Notes under the pieces: generated by a model | Seen by the model: the letters and a program-made list of their open reading frames with translations, nothing else | The model's database searches: none | Told to the model about the DNA's origin: nothing | Program-made: the position numbers and the translations under genes | Source of the DNA: Labia minor | Taxonomy: Eukaryota; Arthropoda; Insecta; Dermaptera; Spongiphoridae | Assembly: GCA_963082975.1 (NCBI GenBank) | Contig: OY720345.1 | Location: 78,709,034-78,773,033 of the forward strand | Length of the DNA stretch: 64,000 bases | Reading direction: 5' to 3' | In this document: positions 10,554 to 22,600 of the stretch, piece by piece | How the letters are laid out: every line of letters begins with the position of its first letter | Numbering within the stretch: the stretch's first letter is position 1

Positions 10554-12258
10554 AACAAAATTAAGAATATATATAAATAACCTTTCATTTCTTTTTTTTA
10601 AACTAATCTTTTTTTTCAAATATATTTACAACTTGTAAATTACAAGTAGAAACACAATTAAAAGCATAACGAAGAAAATGATAGAAAAGAAAATTTTAGC
10701 AAAAAAATTATTCATATCTTAAAAAAACTGCAGATAATCGGTGCAGGAATAATCTCTATATAATTTTATAATACCATGCTAATAATAATCATTATCACAT
10801 TTAAATATTTTTTTTTATTTAATTAAATTATTTATAATTATATTAATGACAAAGGTATGTTTTTTTTAAATTTTCTTTGTCGTTCATGAAATAAATAAAT
10901 TTTTTGTTTTTGTAAATATGAAAATTTTACAATAATATGTGTTTATTTAGATATATTTATATGTATTATTATTATTATTATACACAAAGGGATAGAGTTA
11001 TTTAGTAGAACTTATAAACTCAAATATTTCCAGAGTAACTATATATAACATAGTTATTTAGACATATGTAATATTCTTTGTTTTAAATTTTAATTTTTTT
11101 AACAATAAACAAAGCATTCATTTCTGTTTAAGTTTTTAGATTTCATAGAAAATAAATGATATGATCTTTAAGTATTAAATTATTATTTATTTAAGTTATA
11201 GTTATTGTCCATAATTAATTAAAATTAATCATTTTTTTATTAGAATTTAAATAATAAAAATGTAATTCTTTCTCTTCAAATTCAACAAGCTTGGCATATA
11301 AGATAATAACGCCTGATTTATAGGCAACTAACAAGGATTATATATTATATATTAAGTTATTTAGTTATAATTAAATGAATATGATTTGAAAATTAAATAA
11401 TTTAATTTTATTAAAATCATTATATTATATATTTTTCCTTTTGTTTTGATCTCGTTGGGTATAAATTAGAGTTAAAGAAACAATTTTCAAAAACAAAAAC
11501 TTAATTCCATAATGAAATGGATCACTTGAGTATAAAATTGATTAACCAAAATTATTTCATCAAAATTGAATTGTTTTTTTATATTTCGTAATATTTTTGA
11601 CTCTATATCTATAATTATCTGATATCTATAATTATGTTCTAATAATAGAAAAATAAGAATCCGTTAAACAAAGTTATTATCATATTATTTTAAACTTTTT
11701 AATCATTTAATAGCAATTAAACTTTTTTCATTAATTTAAATCAAGAATTAAATTTCGGAGAGTGGATCATTTTTTATTCTTATAAATAGACACAAAAGAA
11801 AGGGGAAATAAAAAAATATTGGAGCAATCGAAAGCAAGTTCAAGGGCAAACAGGTTTTGCGAGTCTTCAGACACCAGGATCTAAAATTAAATAAAAAAAA
11901 ACATTTGAAATTTCAAAGGTCGTCAAAATTCAACTATAAAAACGTACACATTGAATTACAAATTTTTATTGAAAATTATAACAACATTTTAATCCGTAAT
12001 ATTTATATTAATGATCTTTTTTATACTTGGAATCGTAAAACGTACAAAATAATTGTGTCTGTATTATTCTTTTATATATTTCATTCATTATTTTAGTTTT
12101 ATTTTAATCAATATTGGATTTGTTATCATTGAATGAATAATTATTAAAACTAATTTTTTGAAAAATTTATATTTTTTTTAATGCAAAATTTTATTAATTC
12201 TAATTTAAGAAACAAGTTAAATTAATCGATTTTGTTTCTTTAACAATTTTTATTAGAT
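10554..12258. other. AT-rich intergenic DNA
   Basis: There is no gene I can support. A TATAAATA-like box at about 11780 and a GC-richer segment (11820-11870) ending CAAACAG|GTTTTG could be an unassigned promoter with a non-coding first exon, but nothing downstream confirms it. The 79-codon frame at 11857-12096 has a Lys/Asn/Ile composition expected of chance in AT-rich DNA. Confidence 0.5.
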
Positions 12259-12266
12259 AATAAACC

Positions 12267-12535
12267 CAGTGTTTCTCAACCTTTTAGTATTCACTGCCCA
12301 ATCAATCAATCATAATTTTCATCGCCCCCCCCCCAATCGAAAATGTTTCAGAGCATCACAGACCTTTTTTTAGAACCATTTTGAAAAAAATTGATAAATA
12401 AACGAAAATGTTCAAAAGTTTGTCCACAAAATCATCTTACCTTTTTTTTAGAACTATATTGAAAAAAGTGGGGAATTTCTCTTGGATATGCTCGCGCCCC
12501 CCTGGAGTATGCGCCCCACATGTTGAGAATCGCTG
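12267..12535. mobile_element. hAT-type MITE
   Basis: 269 bp with ends CAGTGTTTCTCAACCTTTT and the complement of ATGTTGAGAATCGCTG, and an exact 8-bp target duplication AATAAACC (12259-12266, 12536-12543). C-rich internal tracts and an internal segment AGAACCATTTTGAAAAAA are shared with the MITE at 46675-46922. No coding capacity. Confidence 0.9.
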
Positions 12536-12689
12536 AATAAACCTCGCCTTTTTAGGCCATTATTAAATTATTAACATTATTAACTTAATGTTTAAATTTA
12601 TCATTTATTTATTTTAAAATAATTTAATCATTCAAAATTCCATGTTTTTGCTAGAACTTATGGTACATATATTCTCATCAATATATGTA

Positions 12690-12929
12690 CTACTCAGAAG
12701 CCAAAACGATTAACTCCACATATAAAGAAACTGAGAAAATGAAGCCCAAAGTTACAGCTTGTAGAAAATTCAGGTTTATTGATTACAGAAAAATGTATTT
12801 TGAATTGAAATATTAAACTTATCAAGTTCATTATTCACTTCAGATGTTGCAGATTACCTTACCTTACATTACATTACATTACTAGCAAAATTTTAAAAAT
12901 TGGATTTAATTGGTTTGGCTTCTGAGTGG
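12690..12929. mobile_element. MITE with 24-bp inverted ends
   Basis: The ends are CTACTCAGAAGCCAAAACGA and CCACTCAGAAGCCAAACCAA (right end complemented), separated by about 190 bp of AT-rich sequence with a short TTACATTACATTACATTAC tract. I could not assign a target duplication with confidence, so the superfamily is open. Confidence 0.65.
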
Positions 12930-13010
12930 CACATATATATTGTTATAAAATATTAAATTATAAATAAACATAATAACGTTTTTTTTTCAAATTTTTTTAA
13001 TTAGAAAATT

Positions 13011-13608
13011 AGCTGGAGTGTCTCCACTCGACTATCTCGCAATTTGAATTCGATTAAATAACATATATTATATTTAAATTAAATTTAATTAATTATAAAT
13101 TATAAATTAAATTTAATAGATAATATTTATTAAACCAGCGCACGTTTGGCTCTTTATTGATGGCACCACGTCACGTGTTGGCGTGTGAGATTTGCAATGT
13201 TAAAAAATTAATTCCGGTACTTTCAGAGATTCAATCAAACTGAAATTCTATATATAGCAGTTTTATACAATTTTTAATCGTGTGAAAAATTATCAAACAT
13301 ATATCTTTATTTTTACGGTCACTTTAGAGGAAAAAAAATTAAAACGTTGTAGGTAATGACCCTCTTCCGGTTGAGCTACATTTCTCAAAAGTTGTTAGAA
13401 AACTACGAATTTTGAATAATGCCCGTATACCAAATTTCATGATTCTAGCTCAAACACGTATTTGCGTAATCTTGTCTAGATACACACACACACACAGACA
13501 TTTTTCTCAACCTTAGTGAAAATGATTCAGGAACCTTCAAAACGTATAAAAACATCAAAATCTCAACATCGAAAATTTTCGTGATCGCAATATCTGGCGA
13601 GATAGTAA
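13011..13608. mobile_element. Solo arm of the foldback repeat
   Basis: The sequence matches the right arm of the 6841-9028 foldback from AGCTGGAGTGTCTCCACTCG through to the outer end CTGGCGAGATAGTAA. It differs by point changes and by a roughly 40-bp replacement at 13340-13382. This shows the arm exists as a repeat unit by itself. Confidence 0.8.
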
Positions 13609-14407
13609 AAATAGATAATATTGTTTGAAAACGAGCGGTTCGTGAAGTGGTTGCTATGTTACCTCTTATATTGATATTGTTTATTTACTATTACTAGAAT
13701 TACTAAATGTAATTGAGTTTTTATATCTATTAGCAAATCTAAAAAATAATGTCCATTTCATTTAGTATAATTTATAATTTACTATAATTTAATTTTTTAT
13801 GGAAATAAATTAATAAAAATGAAATTCATTGATTTTAATATATACTCATTTTTTTATTAAATATAAAAACGTGTTCTTTAGTAATTATTATTAATTACTC
13901 TTTTAGAGTAATCACTTTTTAATAATACTATTAAGTGCATTGCATAAGGATATCCAAGTGAGTTGAACTATTTTGTAAAATTTAACGCTAATTTGCACTT
14001 TATTCTGCTTAGAAAATTTAATGTTTTTTTTATATAATACTATTATCAATACTTTGTTAAGTTTAGAAACAAATGAATGAAATTTTTATCTCGATATAAT
14101 TTTTAAATTTTTTAACATTTATTTTTACTGGATTTCAAATAAGCTATTGTCTAGATTTAAAATTTAAAATTTATTCCTGTAAATATTATTAGTTATTAAT
14201 CAATTTATAATTTTTGGGATCACTTATTAAATATGTTTTATAATTTTAGCAATTCTCAAATGGAAATCATTTTATTTTTATTATTAATAATAATAATAAT
14301 ATCCCCACATTCTTGATACCTCTATTAATAAAATAAACACTTTTATTCGCAAATTACATTTAATTGATTAATTATAATTCAATTATATATATTCCATACC
14401 TTCTAGG

Positions 14408-14678
14408 CAGTGGTGTATTGGGAGGGGAAAGCGGGGAAACGACGTTTCCTTACCTTTTTGCAGAACAGGAACGCGTTCCAGTACTTTTTCATGTCCCGAC
14501 AACTCCCACTTAAATCTACTGTTAGAATTTCTTTTTTTTGTGTTCGTTAATATTTTGTATAGTAAGAATGAGAAAAAATAAAAACTGGAAAAAAATAGTT
14601 TGCTGAAAATAGGACTTTTTTTTTGCTCCCTCTATGCGTTCCCTTACTTCTTATATATATTTTACCAATACATCACTG
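14408..14678. mobile_element. hAT-type MITE
   Basis: 271 bp; ends CAGTGGTGTATTGG and CCAATACATCACTG (complement), flanked by CTTCTAGG (14400-14407) and CTTTTAGG (14679-14686), a 7/8 match target duplication. No open frame. Confidence 0.75.
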
Positions 14679-15167
14679 CTTTTAGGGACCCATTAAAATA
14701 TCTATAAACATTTTCAAAAGTCCAGCTCAATTTAAAGTTGATGAAAAATCAATTTCAATTTTTCATTTGTGCAAACAGACAGACAGACAGACATGAAATG
14801 AAGTTGACAAAAACATTGTAAAAACGTTGTAATAAAAAGACGGACAAACTAAGAATACAATACATTCATGATCATTGTTAAGATGTTAATCCAATTCTAT
14901 CTGTCTATAATGATATAAACTCAAAATATAAATGGCTTTGTAATATTTTTCGAAAAATTTAGTAGCCTCTAATGAACTCCTTTTTTTCTATATATGAGGA
15001 AACTAGTTATTAAAATGAAAAAATTTTACTTTATATATTGAATCTTTTCAAAAATTATATTTTAATAAAGAAAATGTTAAATTTTTTTTTTTAAAAATAG
15101 CAAATAGAATAAGTGTATTATATTTGATGCCGAATTTCTAATTTATTCATTTTTTTTTTATTTCCAG

Positions 15168-18100
15168 ATGAACGATTATAATAAAAAACCTTTAGGCGCA
15201 CATCGTGATGATTATTCTTTATTAGAACGTCTATTTTTTTCTAAAGGAATTCATCCAATACCTGAACTTTTGAAGGCTATTGGAGATATCAGGTAATTAT
15301 TATACTCGTAGGTACTTTTTTCAACTCTCATTTGATTCTAATATTAATTGCAATTTTTTTTTTCTAGAAATACACCCGAAGGTATATTAAATTTATCTGG
15401 ACGAGCGCTTTATCCAGGATCAGTGTGGGTGTGCGTGGCTGAAGTACTAGCAACTTCTGTCGCTGGCCTTCGTGAACTTTTTTTAAGTGACTGTGCACTG
15501 CCAAAAGAGGCTGTCAACGCTCTTGTAGGACGTACTCTAGCACGTTCTCCCACTTTAAAAGTGCTCGATTTGAAAGGAAATAATCTTCAGGTTATAAAGA
15601 GAAAATTATTATCAAATTTTTATCTTAATAAAACCTATTTGTTTTAAAGAATTTTTTATTTAATTCACTATTTTTTTTTCATTTAAAATGTGAGAAAGAT
15701 GATAATTCTTTATTCTATTAACCACTGTTTTATGAAGATTAACAATTCGAAATTTCAAAATATCAAATTATTTTAATTTAAGACAACATTATCTGTTTCT
15801 TATCTCTAATTAAATATTTTCATCATCTTTTCTTAAGTAATTATATTAAAATTTCTTTAGTTAATTGGATTGAAAATAACTGAAAGTAAAAATAATTAAG
15901 ATAAAATACCCAAGTATTTAAATTATGTTTTTTTCCAATATCATAAAAATAAATATTATATACTCAATTTTTTATTATATATATATTTATTAAAATTAAA
16001 TTATAATTCAATATCCTATATATTTTATAAAAATTAATAAATGTTTAAAACTAACAATAAAATAAACCTTATTTTATATATTTTTTCAGGCTGATGCTTG
16101 TCGTTTGTTAGCGCGTGCTATACGCCATTGTTCCTGTTTGGAAAAATTAAATTTAGCCTGGAATGCTCTTGGATTAGATTTAGAATCGTTTAATGAATTC
16201 ACCATTTCGCTTTCTTCAAATTGGACACTACTTGAACTTGATATTAGCAACAACTCATTACCTCCACGAGCTGGACATCTTATAGGATTAGTATGAAATT
16301 ATTTTTTTAATTTTTTGTTTTCTATGTGAAGTTTGAGGTGTTGGTTCAATATGATATAATATATCCTCTCCAAACCACCAAATATATATAAGAAAAAAAT
16401 ACGCTACAGGGTATCATATTTTATTAAGTGAATCGTTTTCTATTTACATAAAATATCATCCCCCCCCTTTCTCTTAGAAACGAGTCAAATCCCTTTGATC
16501 TCTTATGAAAATATTTAAGGATTATATTATATATATATATATTAATAATAAAGGTCTAATTTAATGTTAGACAGAGAAAGTTAAAAAATCATGATAGAAT
16601 TATTCCTATAAAACATAATTTTTAAACAACACATTCATTTCGTTCAAATAATATTTGATTATATAAACAAAAAACTTCCACTTTTAGGCTTTAGAAAAAA
16701 ATTCAACACTTACGAATTTAGATCTTCGGTGGAATATGTTAGGCATGGAAGGAGGCAAAGCAATTTTAACCAGCATTGAAATTAATAATGTAATACAAAA
16801 AATTTCGCTGCAAGGAAATTGTATACCAGATGTAATAACGGATGCTATTGCAGCATTTCTACAAAGAAATCAAGAAAAACTTGTGGCATCGCAAATATTT
16901 CAGAATGCAACTCAAAAAGTAATTTTGTTTTTTTTCTCGGTTAAATATATTCTTCTTTATTATTTTCAAATAAAACTTTGAGAAACTAAATTAAGTTGAA
17001 TATTTTTTTATATTTAATATTTAATGAATTGTTTAAGCTTGAAAAATCAGAAAGTTTTGAAAGGCTCCATCGAGAGGAAATAGATCATCTTAATAATGTC
17101 ACTTCTGAATTAGAAAATCAATTAGAAAAACTTCGAATAAGACAAGAAACAGTTTCAAAGACGACTCAATCAAACAAAGTAAGATGAATTATTATTTATT
17201 CAGCCTAGATATTTTATTTTAACGCTCAACTTTCTTTCAAAGTCTAGTATTGCTAAAGAGACAATTTAGTTGTAAAGAAGTTAAAAAAAAAATAAATTAT
17301 ATGAAACATTCTACCCAAAATCGCTTTCATTTGTTGTTTTGTATTAATTCTTCTCTCGAGTAACTGCTCTTAATAATGAAACATACATTTTAAAAGAGTG
17401 CAGAAATTATTTTTCTTAAATTTTGTTTTAATATGAAAAATTATTTAATAGGCTTTTTAATTATCTATAATTTGAAATCATACTATTATTGGAAATAATT
17501 AAAATATGTGAAATGTCCCATATATAATTTAAAATAAATATATAATAATAAATAATATAACTTATTTATATTAATATTATAAAATAATAAAATAATTTTA
17601 TTTATATATTATTAAATTAGAAAAATTTCCAGTAGAATACTTTATATTTATTTAATTTTATTTAAATTACAGTTTGTAATGCTTCCACCAAATTCGACAC
17701 AATCACATCCTCTTTTGTCTCCGGTTCCTTCAGTCCCTTTATTTTTGTTACAAAACACAAGTTGCCAAACTGAGAATGAACTTCCAGCTACTTCTCGTCG
17801 AAATGATTTCCCTCTAGAAACTATATGTCATCAAATGCACTCTCAAGAAGTAAATTCGGAAACTTTTCAAAATAAAGAAAAAGAGATAAAAAATTTTTCT
17901 TCAGTGTCTATACAAGCAACTTATAAAACAGTTAATATTGCATGTCAAGTTGATGATACAACGACAAATGAACTCTTAGAAAAAACTGTAAGATTTTATA
18001 ATCACACATTGATTAATAATAATATCTTTAATATATTATAATTATAAACATCTTTACAGCGCAGGGATTTAGCTGAAATTACATCTGAAAGGGATGAAGC

Positions 18101-19058
18101 GCGAAATATTGCTTCTATTGCCCAAAACCAACTTGGTGCTGCAGAATTAGAATTGAATGCACTCCGAGACAGTTTGACTGCTGTTAATTCTTTAGTTCGT
18201 GAAGCAGCTCAGGCTCGCCAAGTATTGAAAATTAGTATAATATTTATCACATCAACACTTCAATGATTTCAGGGTTGATTCCACCCTGATTCCTTGCTTG
18301 AACGTTTTTTTTTTTGAGTAGTATACATAATTGTATCAATTTTATAAATTAATCTAATTGCGATTTTTAATTTCTCAACCCAAAGGAGAAATTTCTAATT
18401 TTTCTTGAGAAAAAGAATTAATTTCTACATATAAAATTTAAGAATTTAAAAGATTCAGTCTTAAGACTGAAATATACTTCTTTATTTTCTATTTTTTTGT
18501 TTCTGTAATAATATTCATGTATATATTAGGAAGCTGAAGCGGAAGCTCGTGCAGCTGTCTCAAGAGCAGCTTCTGATGCAAGAGCTGCAGCTGCTTTAGA
18601 GGCTGAAGCCCGTTTAGCTTCAACCCGAACAGAACTTGAAAATTTGAGAGCCACTCACGGTGAATGTTCCCGAAGAGTCAAAGAAGTACATTCAGAATGG
18701 GAAAGACAAGTTGAATCTCTTCAAGTTTGTAAAAAGAAAATTGTTTTAAATATATATATTAAATATCCATTAATATGGCTAATTAAATTGGGTTTGTTTT
18801 TTCTTTTAGAATCAACTTAGTTCCACAGAAGCACGACTTACAGAAGCATTGACAAGAGCTTCATCATCAGAACAAGAACTTCATTCAATCCAAGTTCGTT
18901 ATTCGGAAGCACTCGCAGATGTCCAACGTGCCAGATTGGCAGAAACCGACAGGGCAGCTAGACTTTATGCAGCATTTGCAAGCTACTGGACAAGTTTGGG
19001 TGTACCTGCACCATCAATTGGATTAACAGGCACAATTTTACATCCAAACTCAAATTAA
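15168..19058 (+). CDS. LRRC45: Leucine-rich repeat-containing protein 45 orthologue
   Basis: Nine exons: 15168-15292, 15368-15590, 16090-16290, 16688-16918, 17038-17178, 17673-17987, 18060-18221, 18530-18724, 18810-19058. They give 613 aa with phases closing at every GT-AG junction; vertebrate LRRC45 is about 670 aa. Residues about 43-275 are RI-type leucine-rich repeats with family-diagnostic segments: FLSDCAL, LDLKGNNLQ, LNLAWNALG, LDLRWNMLGMEGGKA. Residues about 261-613 are coiled coil rich in Ala, Glu and Arg, with a low-complexity Ser/Pro/Thr insert around 308-412. In vertebrates LRRC45 is a centrosomal linker and basal-body protein needed for centriole cohesion and ciliogenesis; that role is inferred here. 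The start ATG follows directly on a TTTCCAG acceptor-like sequence, so a 5' UTR intron is likely. An alternative last exon at 19091-19164 is possible. The gene converges on gankyrin. Confidence 0.93.
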
Positions 19059-19090
19059 TTTCGTTAATTTATTGATTTTTTTTATTTAAG

Positions 19091-19164
19091 GTAATCCAAA
19101 TGCACTTTTTGCTCATTTGTCATCACAATTATTTCAACCTTCAGAATTACAAAAAAAAGATTGA
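19091..19164 (+). other. LRRC45: Possible alternative last exon of LRRC45
   Basis: TTTATTTAAG supplies an acceptor at 19089-19090. Joined to an upstream donor within exon 9 (G|GTGTAC at about 18998), the frame continues for 24 codons, beginning Asn-Pro-Asn-Ala-Leu-Phe-Ala-His-Leu and ending Gln-Lys-Lys-Asp before TGA. The composition looks coding. Otherwise it is simply 3' UTR. Confidence 0.35.
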
Positions 19165-19627
19165 AGAAAAATTTATATTATGTTAATTTAAGAGTATAAA
19201 GGTAAATCAAATTATCTCATTAAAATATACTAAAAAAATGTTTTTTTTCATTGTCTCTTTCAGTCATATACAAGATTTATAAGTGTTAAAAAAATCTTTC
19301 TGTGATTATACAAAAAAAAGACATTTAATAATCTAATACATTCAATAAGATAATTAATTAATCCAAAAATTGATTAATTAATTCTAGGGATATAATATAT
19401 AAATTTGTATATATATATATATATTTATTATTCAAATATATGAATTAAAAAATATAATACATTAAAAAATTTTAAATAATTTTATTTTAAAATATCAAAA
19501 TTTTCTTATACTCATACATTATTTTATACGAAACTTACAAATTGTATATTAAATTAAAGATTTTTTAAATAATGTGATAATTATTTTATTATCCTAAGAG
19601 CTTAGGATTATTTTTCTTTTAAATTAA

Positions 19628-19633
19628 TTTATT
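19628..19633 (-). terminator. Poly(A) signal of gankyrin gene
   Basis: TTTATT on the plus strand (AATAAA on the minus) lies about 66 bp past the PSMD10 stop. Plausible, but AT-rich DNA makes the hexamer common. Confidence 0.4.
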
Positions 19634-19698
19634 TTAATTAATCATTATACTTATGTGATATAATCAGTCCAAAATATAAAGTTGATACTTTAGATACA

Positions 19699-22600
19699 TT
19701 ATTGTGAGATAGCTTTTAATTTAGTGCCTAAAGACTTTGTTGTTAAATCCAAGGGGGTTCTTTCTTCTTTATCTTGAATATCAAGCCGAGCTCCATTTTG
19801 CACCAGCAAAAGAGCAGTTGATTCTGAAGAATCTTCACAGGCCATATGCCTAAAAATAAAAAAAAATTATTTTCAGTCAAATGAACTAAGATTTAAATCT
19901 GTAGCATTGAAAAATCCTATTTCAATTAAGATAAACGTACCAGTCGTGGACCACTGTACCAGTAATGGACCATTTGATAGATTTTTGATCAAAATAAACT
20001 TTTTAATTCCAAATTAAACTTGAGATATCGATAAATATCAAGAAGAGTCCTTTTCGGACTGCTTAACAATGAAACAGACCAATCGCTGCATTTATATTAT
20101 AATTATGAATTTTTTAAAACACGAGGTAAGCGTTCTTGCATTTTAAGGTTAGTTTCTTATGCAAAACGCTTTACTTTATATTCAATATATTATGTTTTAT
20201 TTAATAATAATTTCAATCCAAAAATTCAATTCAATAGTTGATAGTAAAAATTTTATTAATCAATTTGAAATATTTAATTTATGTGATGATTAAATATTAT
20301 TAAGGGGGTGGTCATTTACTGAAACAAATATCTCATTATTTTCCGAAGTGGGCCGGGGTGGCCCATTACTAAAATATACGATTAAAATTTTTTTTAATTA
20401 AAATAGTTATTTTTTATTAAAATAAATCTGATGTATACAAAATTTTTTTGTTTTAAATGCCTAGAACAATTTTATTCAGTAGTGGACAAGCCATGGTCAA
20501 TAACTAAATCTTTACAACTTAAATTATATTTTCATTAGATTCCTTTAGATATCTAAATTTTATGCTGAGAATAAAATGTGTAAATAGGTTAATTCCCAAT
20601 TTATAAACATTATTAAATTTATAATTTTATTTTATGAAATTAAATCAACAACAATTTATTATATTTAAATATCTCAATAATAAAATTTAATAAAAGATAT
20701 TTATTATTTATTAGTAAGAATAATTATAATTATATTAAATTAATATTACTAAAATTTCCAATATATTTTTTAAATTATATTAATGCCATTATCTTTCTCT
20801 TTTCGATTGCATTAATTGAACTTCTTTCTTGTTTAAAAACATTTGGATAAGAATTGTAAATTTAAAGAAACAAACTGTAAATATAAAGAATAATTAAAAT
20901 AAATTATAAAAAATTATCTATCTCTGTACTCTACGGAACTCGAAAGTTCTTGGCCGCAGCAACAACACCCCTCCAAGTATTCGTATTCTGAGCCACAACC
21001 TTCCAGTCCCTCTCTCTAATCTCTCTCCCATCCTTTCCCACATTATTCACCCACCGTGACCTTGGTCTTCCAATAGGACGTTTCCCACTCGGTCTCCCTA
21101 CCAATATATTTTTTGCCATTCTATCTTCTCTCATTCTAGCCACGTGTCCTGCTTTCTCGATTTTATAATTCTAATTATATCTGGAGATTCCTCGTTATGC
21201 AATCTTCGACATTCCCCGGTGTCCTCAACTTTCTTTGGCCCATAAATGCTTCGCAGAATCCTATTCTCCAATACTCTAAATCTATTCTTGTCACCTAAGG
21301 TCATAGACCATGCCTCACACCCATATAATACAACAGGTAAAATAATTGTTTTATATATTTTAACTTTTATCCCCTTTGATAATAATTTTGATGCCATAAG
21401 CCCCTTTATTGCATGATAACAGGCGTTTCCCGATTTATCAAATATTATTATCTTTCGTTATCACAGAAACTAAGTATTTAAATTTTTCTACATTTTCAAA
21501 TTCTATAAGAAATTATAAAAAATATTAATAAAACCAATCCTTAGTGTATTTTATTCCATTTATTTATTTTTAACCCATTATTGGATCAAAAAGTGGCCAA
21601 CTACTAAAACAAAAAATACGTTTTGAAATAAGTTAAAAAAAATATTTAAATATACATTAACCGAATGTTTGTGTTGTAGTGATAATTAAAAATAGTTGTA
21701 CAATATGTTTGCACTTGTTTTGTTGTTATTCTCACTTTTATTACAGAATAATAATGTTTTTTAATGAAAATTTCTCTTAACATGGCCCACCACTGGTACG
21801 TTTACCTTATATTTACTTTGATAATTTCTTAGAAATTATCTAATTTATTAAGCATCTTTCCTACAACATAGTAGAATCAATACTTACAAAGGGGTTTGTC
21901 CATAATTATCTTGAATATTTATTTTAATTAATTTATTTTTTAAAAGTAATTCAGAGGTACTTGTATTTCCTTTGGCAGCAGCTCGATGTAAAGGGGAGGC
22001 ACCAAACTTGTCTTGAATGTTAATATCACAGCCATTATCCAATAAAAGTTTCACTATCTGTATAATGATTAAAATTAGTTTTATATTATAATCAAAATAG
22101 CTCTTAATTAATTTAGTATAATAATAATAATCACTTCATCAAATCCTTTGGAGCAGGCATATTGAAGAGATGAATGACCATCGTTATTAACTGCATTAAT
22201 GTCAGCTCCTTTACTGATTAAAAGACGAGCAACATCTATTTTTCCGGCTGAACAAGTCATAATCAATGGAGTCATACATGTCTGAAAATTAACTAATGGT
22301 AGTTTTTAAATTTTATTTTATTTATTGTCTAATCTTATTATGCTAGCTAAAATTGTTTGTTTGTATAAATGTAAATGGGTTCTCAGAAACCGCTCAAACG
22401 ATTTTTTTGAAATTCACACCAGAGATAGTATTTATAAAGAAAAATTGAGTTTTATTGATCACATCTCTGAGAAAAATCATCTTCATTAGTTTTTTTTAAA
22501 TTTAAACGTCACCCATCCCTTCATGACGTTACAGGTATGGAGAAAACATGGAATAAAAGTTGTCGCCTATCTAACGTCCTTACCTCCCTGAGAAATTCCC

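Noticed and set aside
9899..10588. Long minus-strand open frame rich in Gly/Ser/Trp across the cuticular gene
   Set aside because: It is the antisense shadow of the GC-rich Ala/Val/Pro repeats; the plus strand has signal peptide, splice sites, promoter and poly(A) signal.
11857..12096. 79-codon open frame with Lys/Asn/Ile/Phe composition
   Set aside because: The composition is what chance gives in very AT-rich DNA; no splice or domain support.
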